Assembly (NCBI GenBank): GCA_020719725.1 | Contig: DYPU01000021.1 | Location: forward strand, 1-32,608 | DNA from: Anaerolinea sp. | GTDB lineage: Bacteria; Chloroflexota; Anaerolineae; Anaerolineales; Villigracilaceae | Length of the DNA: 32,608 nt | Direction: 5' to 3' | In this document: piece after piece, positions 6,701-15,536 of the stretch | Layout: each line of letters opens with the position of its first letter | Position numbering within the stretch: the first letter of the stretch is position 1 | Notes under the pieces: model-generated | Told to the model about the DNA's origin: nothing | The model's database searches: none | The model's input: the letters and a program-made list of their open reading frames with translations, nothing else | Position numbers and translations under genes: made by a program

Positions 6701-8890
6701 ATGAGCAAAACCGCTCCAGTAACCTTCGACCTGACAACAATCATCAAACTTCACGAGACAAATTACGAGTTATTTAAGGCAAGAAGCGAGAAAGAAGTTG
6801 TATCAGCCATCCAAGACTCGTTGAAGATGTTGCCTTTTCTTTCGGCTTATTATCTTGTCAGTGATGCCGGGTTGAACCTGGTGCTTTCGTATGATCCACG
6901 CAGCCGAAAAGCAATTGTAGGAATTAAGAAGCACATCGAAATTTCAGCGACAGAAGTGGCAAAATTCTTCTCGGAAAGCATAAAAACCTTTGCTGTTGAT
7001 AACGTTAATTTAACCCCAGAAATTCTGGCTACATATAAAGATGCAGGTTGTCATTCTGTGACAGCTATTCCAGCTATCCAGGATGTGGTTACGACAGGGG
7101 TTATTTTATTAGGGGCTATTGAAGAACAAGTTGTTGATGAGCGCATAGCAACTCCAATTATTAAGCTGGCAGAAACAATTCCGCTTGCGATGGAAAATAT
7201 TAAAGCAGCTCGGGCAATTCAGCAACGGCTGCGAGAGCTGGAAGCTATTTCGGATACCAGCCAACTGATTTCGTCTTCCGGGGATTTGCAAGAATTGTAT
7301 GCAGTGTTACACAAACAGATTCGCGAAACCATTGGTGATCTCAGTTTTGCCATAGGTCTGTATGATTCTGAAACTGAAACCATCGAAATTCCTTACTTGT
7401 ATGATGAAGAGAGTATCAAAAAAATTGACTCTTTCAATATGGGTGAAGGGTTAATTTCGATTTTGATTCGCACCAAACAGCCGCTGATGCTGGTAGACGA
7501 TACAGAACGCCGGGCGCGGGCGCTGGGCGCAAAATTTATAGGAAAAGCGGCCAAATCCTGGATGGGCTGTCCATTAGTAGTGGGAGGCGAGGCGGTTGGC
7601 GCGATCATTATTCAAGACCTGATCAAAGAACAGCGCTTCACACAAGATGATTTGCGTTTTCTAACATCGCTCTCGGCTCAAGTGGGAGGGGCTATCTATA
7701 ATACCCGGTTGCTTGAAAATGCCCGACGTAGAGCCTTACAGCTGCAAACAGTAGCGGAGATTTCACGCGAAGTTTCAAGTTCATTGATTGTAGATAATCT
7801 TTTACGACAAGCTGTCCATTTGGCAGTGGAACGGTTTAATTTTTACCACGCAGCGGTCTTTTTGTTAGATCCCGCCAAAGAATATGCGGTTATTCGAGAG
7901 GCCACTGGCGAGGCCGGAGCGCAAATGAAACGGGCCGGGCACAAACTGGCTGTAGGTTCAAAATCGATTGTGGGAATTGTTTCAAAAAACAAAGAGCCTT
8001 TGGTTGTTAACGATACAAGCAAAGACCCAAATTATTACGCCAATCCACTTTTACCTGATACAAAGGCAGAAGCAGCGCTGCCTCTGCGCGTTGGCGATCA
8101 AGTCATCGGCGTTATGGATGTGCAAAGTATCCGCGCTTATGTTTTCACAGAAGAAAACATGAAAATCCTGCAAATTCTGGCGGATCAAATGGCAGTTGCA
8201 GTAGTGAACTCTGAGCTATTTGCCGAGGCGCAAGAAAGGCTCTCCCAGCATAGGCTATTACACCATGTTACAACCGCCGCCGCATCGAGCACGTCTATTG
8301 AAGAGGCACTCAATAGCGCTGTGCAGGGGTTACAAGTAACCCTGGGCGGCGACCAGATTGCGATTTTACTTTCGGACAAAGAACAAAAAAGCCTGGATGT
8401 GCGTGCTTCAATTGGATACCCTAACGAAGAATCAGCCAAGCTAAAAATTCCATTTGGAGTTGGGATTACCGGATGGGTAGCAGCACATCGGCAGGCACAA
8501 CGCGTCAATGATGTGACCAAAGACTCACGTTATATTGCAGTCAACTCAAAAATTCGTTCGGAACTAGCCATTCCCCTCATCTATCGCAACGAGGTGCTGG
8601 GGGTCTTAAATGTTGAAAGTCCACGTATCGCCGCGCATACTGAAAATGACGAGGAGATGCTGGGGACGCTGGCCGGAAGTCTGGCGGCTATTATTGCGCA
8701 TTCGCGTCTACTAGAGCAATTTCGCAACCAGGTGGACCGTGAAAGAATGCTGTACGAGGCCATCAATAAGATTCGCCGCACATCAAATTCGGGAAAAATC
8801 CTGTCGATTGCGTCAGATGAACTGGTAAAGGCGCTTTCTGCACGCAGCGTATCGATCCAGGTCAATTTACAATCCGCAGAAAATAAATAA
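6701..8890 (+). CDS. soluble multi-GAF protein (about 4 GAF domains), no output domain
   Basis: The ORF opens at a TTG at 6671, but ATG at 6701 (MSKTAPVTFDL) is more likely. Repeated GAF motifs such as FNFYHAAVFLLDPAKEYAVIREATGEAGAQMKRAGHKLAVGSKSIVGIV...LPDTKAEAALPLRVGDQVIGVMDVQS. Confidence 0.88.
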   Translation: MSKTAPVTFDLTTIIKLHETNYELFKARSEKEVVSAIQDSLKMLPFLSAYYLVSDAGLNLVLSYDPRSRKAIVGIKKHIEISATEVAKFFSESIKTFAVDNVNLTPEILATYKDAGCHSVTAIPAIQDVVTTGVILLGAIEEQVVDERIATPIIKLAETIPLAMENIKAARAIQQRLRELEAISDTSQLISSSGDLQELYAVLHKQIRETIGDLSFAIGLYDSETETIEIPYLYDEESIKKIDSFNMGEGLISILIRTKQPLMLVDDTERRARALGAKFIGKAAKSWMGCPLVVGGEAVGAIIIQDLIKEQRFTQDDLRFLTSLSAQVGGAIYNTRLLENARRRALQLQTVAEISREVSSSLIVDNLLRQAVHLAVERFNFYHAAVFLLDPAKEYAVIREATGEAGAQMKRAGHKLAVGSKSIVGIVSKNKEPLVVNDTSKDPNYYANPLLPDTKAEAALPLRVGDQVIGVMDVQSIRAYVFTEENMKILQILADQMAVAVVNSELFAEAQERLSQHRLLHHVTTAAASSTSIEEALNSAVQGLQVTLGGDQIAILLSDKEQKSLDVRASIGYPNEESAKLKIPFGVGITGWVAAHRQAQRVNDVTKDSRYIAVNSKIRSELAIPLIYRNEVLGVLNVESPRIAAHTENDEEMLGTLAGSLAAIIAHSRLLEQFRNQVDRERMLYEAINKIRRTSNSGKILSIASDELVKALSARSVSIQVNLQSAENK

Positions 8891-8913
8891 GCGCTCACGG
8901 AGAACTTGCTCCC

Positions 8914-11052
8914 ATGCAAAGCCGTCCACAAAAAAAAGTACCTTTCTCTGAAAATTTACTGCGCGGAAGCCTGGCAATCAAATTAGTTGCCATATCTCTT
9001 GTTACTTTCGCGGCCATTTTTGGCTATTCTTACCTTCAAGGGTACAACAACACTATCGCAACTTTGACAGCCGATGCAGAAAAAGAATTGTCGCAAATTT
9101 CTGAGATACTGGAAAGCGAACTTGCCGGAGATAAAACCACCGCCACAGCGCTCGCAATCAGTGTCGCAGACAGAAATGATGTGAAGCTGCTGGTTGCGCA
9201 AAAAAATAGAGAGGCCCTAATAGAATTATTAACCCCTCTATTTGGGCAACTAAAAGAAAAATATCAGGTAGTACATTTTAACGTTATCGATGAACGCGGC
9301 GTAGTTGTTTTACGGCTAAACAACCCTGAAAAATTTGATGACTACGTTGCTTACAATTATATTGTGACCAATACACTAAACACCAAACAGGTTAGCAATG
9401 GCCTGGAAGTAGACACCAATGGGCTAAGTATGCGCGGTGCAGCCCCCGTCTACGAAAACGCCCAATTTGTTGGATTAATTGAAATAGGCCTCGATTATTC
9501 AGAGGCTTTTGCCAAGTTAATGAAACAACGAACCGGGGCCGACTATACTATTTGGCTATATAAGCCAGCCACCGTGCAATTTAAAACAACTTTTGAAGAA
9601 TCCAATCCTGTGCCAGTCAATGAAAATTTTGTCTTTTACGCAGGTACACAAAAAGACAAAACACAAGCTAAAAGCGCAGACTTTGAGCAAGCTTTTGTAA
9701 CATTCGACAATATTTTCCGGTCGGCTTTTTCTGTAGGAAAAGCAGATGCCACCCTGCTGGTTCCCATTCTTGGGCTGGATGAGACTTTCTTTGGCGTAAC
9801 AGAGATTAGCATTAACTATGAAGAAAATATTCAGGCTTCGCAGGAAGCCGGGAATTCAGGGCAATTGGCACGCGTTGGGCTATCCCTAATCGGGCTAATA
9901 GGAATTGGGTATGCCATCAATTGGATTATTTTAGCCCCACTCCGAAAAATCTCTCGTTTTGCTGAAAATATAACGCGAAAAGATACTCAAACCGAACTAC
10001 GACTAAAAACGGGAGATGAGTTTGAACACGTTGCGCAGACATTGACACAAATGGCTCAAGCGGTCAATCAAACCCGCGAAGACCTGGAAAATCTGGTGTC
10101 TCAACGCACAGCTCAACTTCAAGCATCCAATGAAGTGGCAAAGGTAGCCACTTCGATTCTCGATCCAGATACATTAATCAACAACGTGGTCAACTTGATC
10201 ACCAAAAGTTTTGGGTACTACTATGCGGCGATTTTCTTGACGAGTGACGATGGTAGATGGGCCGAAATAAAAGACGCTACCGGGACAGCAGGCGAAACGC
10301 TTAAAGCCAGGCGTCACAAACTGCAAGTAGGCGGAAATAGCATGGTTGGATCTGCAATTAGTTCAAAGGAAGCGCACATCGCCCTAGACGTAGGTGACGC
10401 ACCAGCCCGATTCAACAACCCACTGCTACCTAACACCCGCTCGGAAATTGCCTTGCCATTAATCGTAGCGGATCATATCATTGGCGCAATGGATGTGCAG
10501 TCTGTAAAAGAGGCAGACTTCATGCCAGAAGACATCTCTACGCTACAAAATATGGCAAATCAAGTTGCAATTGCACTAGAAAATGCGCGTTTGTTTCGTG
10601 AAATGAACGATTCACTCGATGAACTAAAACAAGCCAACCGCGAATATGTCACATCTGCATGGGGCGAACGGCTCAAATCCGGAAAAATGGAACACGCAAC
10701 CCATCCAAATCTGCCTGCGATTGAAGCGGGAGAAACGATTCGAGGCATTGATATTTCGCTAAATTTGCGTGAACAAAGTATCGGTCAAATATCGCTCGAA
10801 GTAGACAAAGAATGGGACACAGAAGACCAAACCTGGGTCGAGGCCCTTGCAACTCAAGTGGCAATTTCTCTGGAAAACTCCCGCTTGCTTGAAGAAAGCC
10901 AACAAGCTGCTCTGCGGGAACGCCTTTCGGCCTCTATTATTCAAAAGGTATGGTCTGCCAACAATATCGATGCCATCATCCAGACAGCTGTACGAGAACT
11001 TGGCCGTTCACTAGATGCATCAGAAGTAAAAATTGAGTTGAAAGTAGAGTAA
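8914..11052 (+). CDS. membrane receptor: TM-Cache-TM-HAMP-GAF plus half-GAF tail, no output domain
   Basis: 712 aa. N-terminal TM (LAIKLVAISLVTFAAIFGYSYL), extracytoplasmic Cache-like region (VVHFNVIDERGVVVLRLNNPEKFDD), second TM near LSLIGLIGIGYAINWIIL, HAMP (PLRKISRFAENITRK...), GAF. Confidence 0.85.
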   Translation: MQSRPQKKVPFSENLLRGSLAIKLVAISLVTFAAIFGYSYLQGYNNTIATLTADAEKELSQISEILESELAGDKTTATALAISVADRNDVKLLVAQKNREALIELLTPLFGQLKEKYQVVHFNVIDERGVVVLRLNNPEKFDDYVAYNYIVTNTLNTKQVSNGLEVDTNGLSMRGAAPVYENAQFVGLIEIGLDYSEAFAKLMKQRTGADYTIWLYKPATVQFKTTFEESNPVPVNENFVFYAGTQKDKTQAKSADFEQAFVTFDNIFRSAFSVGKADATLLVPILGLDETFFGVTEISINYEENIQASQEAGNSGQLARVGLSLIGLIGIGYAINWIILAPLRKISRFAENITRKDTQTELRLKTGDEFEHVAQTLTQMAQAVNQTREDLENLVSQRTAQLQASNEVAKVATSILDPDTLINNVVNLITKSFGYYYAAIFLTSDDGRWAEIKDATGTAGETLKARRHKLQVGGNSMVGSAISSKEAHIALDVGDAPARFNNPLLPNTRSEIALPLIVADHIIGAMDVQSVKEADFMPEDISTLQNMANQVAIALENARLFREMNDSLDELKQANREYVTSAWGERLKSGKMEHATHPNLPAIEAGETIRGIDISLNLREQSIGQISLEVDKEWDTEDQTWVEALATQVAISLENSRLLEESQQAALRERLSASIIQKVWSANNIDAIIQTAVRELGRSLDASEVKIELKVE

Positions 11053-11072
11053 TTTTCAGGAAAAAACAATTC

Positions 11073-12746
11073 ATGACTCAATTAAGCCCATCCTCCCCGC
11101 AAACAGAAAGCACAATCCCTTTTTGGACCTCCATTTCGGAGTTTCTAACAAAGCCAAATAATGTCTTAACCAATTTAAAAGACCGGCGGCGAGCGCAACT
11201 TACCGCTGCGCTCACTTTATTTGTTACTATTTCGAATATCGTTGCAGTTTTGTTTGCGTCAGACCAAAATTTGAATTATTTGCTTGTTATTAGCGGCGTC
11301 GGCATAGTCTCTTATTTTATTAGCCGAACGCGCTTTTTTTCTTATGGCGCATTTTTATTTATATTATCGCTCACAGCAACACCCTACGTTACGATACTAA
11401 GTGCTCAAGATTCAAACATAATTGGGCCTATCTATGCCTGGATTCCATTAGCCTTGATACTCGCCAGCGCCCTATTAAACCAATGGGCCTTGTTCCTGCT
11501 TTTGGGAATTTCTGTTACTGCCATTCTGGGGCTACAGTTTATCTATCCGCAATACTCAAGTGAAATCGCCACCACCTCAGGGATTATCACCACCATTGGG
11601 ATTCTTTTGGTCTACCTTGAATCTTTTAGAGCCGGAATAGAAAAAGAACAGCTTTCTGAATTAACAAAAGCCAATCAAGAATTATCGCTTGCCAGCCAAT
11701 TTCTAGAAGAACGGGTAGTGGAACGCACAGAACAACTTAATCGAAGAACAGAGCAGCTTGAAGCGGCGGCAATGGTTGCCAGAACTGCTGCGGAAACAAG
11801 CAACATCAGAATCTTGATGGAGAATGTAGTTGATGAAATTTCGCAACGCTTTGGCTTTTATCATACCGGCATCTTTTTAAGCGACTCGGCGCGACAAAAA
11901 GCCTATCTGGCGGCGGCCTCTTCGGAAGGCGGAAAACGGATGCTGGCGCGCGGTCATAGCCTGGATATTGGCCGGGAAGGGGTTGTCGGCTACGCAGCCT
12001 ACGAAAAGCGTCCACGCATCGCCCAAAATATTGACAACGAAAATGTCTATTTCCGAAATGCAGAATTGCCAGGCACAAAATCTGAGGTAGCGCTACCACT
12101 CATCGTGAAAAATCAGGTTATTGGCGTTTTAGACATTCAATCCACCGAGAGAAAATCATTTGGAACAGATGATCTATTTATTTTACAAACAATGGCAGAT
12201 CAAGTCGCTCTGGCAATTCAAAACGCGCGCCTGCTCGAAGAAAGTCAAATTGCGCTAGGCCAACTACAGAGTCTCTCCAGCAAATCTATTCAGGATGCCT
12301 GGCGCGGTCATTTAAACAATAAAACCAAAGGCTATATTTACACATCCGGGAACGTTGAAATACTGACAGACGCCTCATCCGATAACGATAGCGACATTCG
12401 TCAAAACTTAAGTATCGTGATCAGCTTACGTGGTCAAAAAATCGGCACAATTAACCTCAAACGCGAAAGTGAAGAAACCGCCTGGACAGAAAAAGAACAA
12501 GAGTTTACAGAAAAAATTGCATCCCAAATTGCCCTGGCAATCGAAAATGCGCGACTGCTGGAAGACTCTCAGCGGCGCGCGGCAAGAGAGCAAACCCTAA
12601 ACGAATTAACAACCCGGCTAAGTCGGTCACTGGATGTAGAAACACTTTTGCAAAATGCGGTTCGAGAATTGCAAAAATTGCCACAGGTCACCGACGCCAC
12701 TGTAATTATTGCGCCGCAAACCCCTCGGAAACAGGAATCAAGGTAG
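11073..12746 (+). CDS. polytopic membrane GAF receptor (TM bundle-coiled coil-GAF-half-GAF)
   Basis: 557 aa. Several hydrophobic N-terminal segments, coiled coil RVVERTEQLNRRTEQLEAAA, GAF FGFYHTGIFLSDSARQKAYLAAASSEGGKRMLARGHSLDIGREGVVGY. Confidence 0.85.
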   Translation: MTQLSPSSPQTESTIPFWTSISEFLTKPNNVLTNLKDRRRAQLTAALTLFVTISNIVAVLFASDQNLNYLLVISGVGIVSYFISRTRFFSYGAFLFILSLTATPYVTILSAQDSNIIGPIYAWIPLALILASALLNQWALFLLLGISVTAILGLQFIYPQYSSEIATTSGIITTIGILLVYLESFRAGIEKEQLSELTKANQELSLASQFLEERVVERTEQLNRRTEQLEAAAMVARTAAETSNIRILMENVVDEISQRFGFYHTGIFLSDSARQKAYLAAASSEGGKRMLARGHSLDIGREGVVGYAAYEKRPRIAQNIDNENVYFRNAELPGTKSEVALPLIVKNQVIGVLDIQSTERKSFGTDDLFILQTMADQVALAIQNARLLEESQIALGQLQSLSSKSIQDAWRGHLNNKTKGYIYTSGNVEILTDASSDNDSDIRQNLSIVISLRGQKIGTINLKRESEETAWTEKEQEFTEKIASQIALAIENARLLEDSQRRAAREQTLNELTTRLSRSLDVETLLQNAVRELQKLPQVTDATVIIAPQTPRKQESR

Positions 12747-12752
12747 AACGCC

Positions 12753-15536
12753 ATGATGAAAATGCTAAAATTCCTGAATTTTGACTTTACTTCTTCGGAC
12801 AACGAACAATTACCCGAAGAACAAAAAAATCTGCACCGAATTTTATCAAGCGCGGTAAGTTATATACCGCTTATGTTGGCTTTTAACTTTTTTGGGTTTG
12901 TACTTATTTACCTGCTGGCCCTCGTTGGTCTTTTGGATTATGCTGACCTTAAATTGCTTGGCGTAGCTGCGGTTTCTCTCATAACAGCCGCCCTACATAT
13001 ACCAATCAGCCATTTACTGAAAAAAAATCATCTAAACTCTGTCGTATTGGCTTTATTTTTGCTGGATGGTTCAGCAAGCGCATTCCAAATTTTTCTATGG
13101 CAAGGGACGGCCCCCTTTATATTTTTCTCAATGACCGCAATTAGCCCTGCGATTATTTTTTTACCACTTGGCGGCATAAAAATTCGTTTAAAAATCGTCA
13201 TTATCGGCATTGCCGCCTTACTAGCCATCTCAATGTATGGATTAAACAACAGCCTGGCCTACCCTCGGCTGGAAAAAAGCAACCTCTCTACCATGGCCGG
13301 ACTAACAATTTACGCGACTGTAATCATCGCCATGGTTACCCTCGTTGTAACAAATGCCATCCAGTTTCGGACGATTGTAGCGCGTCTAATAATCACCTTT
13401 GCGTTCATCACCCTGGTTTCAGCCACATCAACACTTGTTATTTCTGGGCTAGTAAACCTGTTCCGCGATAGAAATCAGACAATTCAACAATTACAAGCCA
13501 TTTCAGAACTTAAGTCGGCACAAATGTTTGCCGTGTTGCAAGAATACGAAAAAACAGCCACATCCTCGAACATCCGCGATGAACTGCTCCGCCAACGCAT
13601 CTTATATTTACTAGACGGAAAAATCAACACGCTGACCTACAAGCTCAATTACGAACTTGTTCATTCCGCTATTACACAAACAGCCAATCAAGCTCAGGAA
13701 TATCAAGAGCTTTTTATCTTTGATGATAGCGGTAGGGTTGTCGTCTCCAACATTAAATCAAATGAAAGCCAAGTGATCTCCGGCGAAAAATTCTTCACAG
13801 CCGCCGCCAAAGGCCAACGTTATAGCATCGATAACAATCCCTTCGCCAGCCAACAATCTATTATCATTTTGACCAGAATTGAGCGAAACGGGAAGTTTAT
13901 GGGCGCTTTTGCGACAAAAATCAGCCTGGAGACCATACGCCCAATTTTTGAGACGGAATCCAACCTGGGCGACACACTGGAAACCTACCTGGTTGGCGAC
14001 GATTACTACACCCTGAGCAAAACAAAAGGCGGCGAAAGCGTTTTTGTCGAGACATTTGCGACAATTGGAGCTTTAAGCAGTCGTATTCCTTCGGGAAGTG
14101 GAATTTACAATAATTATGATGATACGTCCGTACTTGGCTATTACCAATTTTTGCCAGAACTGGGCAGTGTTTTTGTATCTGAAATTGAACAAAATGAAGT
14201 AACACAAAAAATTCTGGAGCTTTTATTTACCAACATTAGCGTCGGCGTTTTTACCGCGCTTATGTCTCTCTCAATTGTCTGGGTAATTTCACGCTCAATC
14301 AGCAGACCGGTAGTTTATCTGGCACAAAAAGCAACTCAATTGGCGCAAGGGGATTTATCAACACGCATCAGTGTGGAGCAATCAGACGAAATTGGAGTTT
14401 TGGCAAGCGCTTTCAACTCGGTAGCCAGCGAACTGCAAACACTTATTCAAACTCTCGAACAAAAAGTGACAGACCGCACCGAGGATTTGCAAAAACAAGC
14501 GAATCGCTTACGGGTAGCCGCGGAGGTGTCGCGCGACGCAATAACTTCTCAGGGCCTTGATGAGATCTTAAATCGTTCCGCGCAATTGGTAATGGATCGT
14601 TTCGGCTTTTATCACACCGGTATTTTCTTAATTGACCCTCAGGGTGAATTTGCGGTACTAAGAGCCTCTCCCACCGAAGCCGGGCAGGAAATGATAAAGC
14701 GCGAACACCGCTTAAAAATTGGGCAAGTGGGCATTGTAGGTTATGTCGCAGATGTAGGGGAACCTCGCGTTGCACTGGATACCGGCCAGGATGTAACTTA
14801 CTTCAACAACCCCTTATTACCAAACACTCGTTCCGAGATGGCCTTGCCGCTTACAGTCAACAATAAAATTATTGGCGTATTAGACGTTCAGAGCGAAAAA
14901 TCTGATGCTTTTAGCCAGGAAGATATTGCAACTTTGCAAATTATGGCAGACCAGTTAGCGTTAGCCATTCAAAGAGCGCAATTCTCTGATGAATTACAAA
15001 GAAACTTGCAAGAGCTGGAATATGCCTATCAACGATTTACACTTTCAAGCTGGAGAGACATCTCACAAGAGAGCGAAAAGCGCATTGGCTACAAATATGA
15101 TGGCGCACAAATCACATCCGTAGAAACACCTAATAAAGAACTGGCCCAAGCCCTTCGACAAGGAAAATCTATCGTCAAATCGTTGCCTACCGATGAATCT
15201 GGCAACAAAAAAACAACACTGGCGATCCCAGTAAAAGTCCGCGAACAAATCATCGGCGCTGTAAACTTGGAATTTGCGACAGAATCACTGCCTCAGGATA
15301 CCATCAAGTTAGTTGAAGATTTATCCAATCGCCTGGCAATGTCACTGGAAAATGCGCGCCTGTACACCGAAACCCAAAGACTGGCATCCAATGAACGCAT
15401 GGCTGGAGAAATTTCAACCAAGATTGGCTCATCAATCAATGTAGAGACTATTTTACGGACAACAGTGCAAGAGTTGGGAAGATTTGCGCCAGGAGCCGAA
15501 ATTACTTTAAGGTTGGGCAAGGATAAGGAAGACTAA
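12753..15536 (+). CDS. membrane receptor: polytopic TM bundle + Cache ectodomain + HAMP + GAF + half-GAF
   Basis: 927 aa. About six N-terminal TM segments, then TM-Cache-TM (LFIFDDSGRVVVSNIKSNESQVISGEKFF), HAMP (SRPVVYLAQKATQLAQGDLSTRISVEQSDEIGVLASAFN), GAF. Confidence 0.85.
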   Translation: MMKMLKFLNFDFTSSDNEQLPEEQKNLHRILSSAVSYIPLMLAFNFFGFVLIYLLALVGLLDYADLKLLGVAAVSLITAALHIPISHLLKKNHLNSVVLALFLLDGSASAFQIFLWQGTAPFIFFSMTAISPAIIFLPLGGIKIRLKIVIIGIAALLAISMYGLNNSLAYPRLEKSNLSTMAGLTIYATVIIAMVTLVVTNAIQFRTIVARLIITFAFITLVSATSTLVISGLVNLFRDRNQTIQQLQAISELKSAQMFAVLQEYEKTATSSNIRDELLRQRILYLLDGKINTLTYKLNYELVHSAITQTANQAQEYQELFIFDDSGRVVVSNIKSNESQVISGEKFFTAAAKGQRYSIDNNPFASQQSIIILTRIERNGKFMGAFATKISLETIRPIFETESNLGDTLETYLVGDDYYTLSKTKGGESVFVETFATIGALSSRIPSGSGIYNNYDDTSVLGYYQFLPELGSVFVSEIEQNEVTQKILELLFTNISVGVFTALMSLSIVWVISRSISRPVVYLAQKATQLAQGDLSTRISVEQSDEIGVLASAFNSVASELQTLIQTLEQKVTDRTEDLQKQANRLRVAAEVSRDAITSQGLDEILNRSAQLVMDRFGFYHTGIFLIDPQGEFAVLRASPTEAGQEMIKREHRLKIGQVGIVGYVADVGEPRVALDTGQDVTYFNNPLLPNTRSEMALPLTVNNKIIGVLDVQSEKSDAFSQEDIATLQIMADQLALAIQRAQFSDELQRNLQELEYAYQRFTLSSWRDISQESEKRIGYKYDGAQITSVETPNKELAQALRQGKSIVKSLPTDESGNKKTTLAIPVKVREQIIGAVNLEFATESLPQDTIKLVEDLSNRLAMSLENARLYTETQRLASNERMAGEISTKIGSSINVETILRTTVQELGRFAPGAEITLRLGKDKED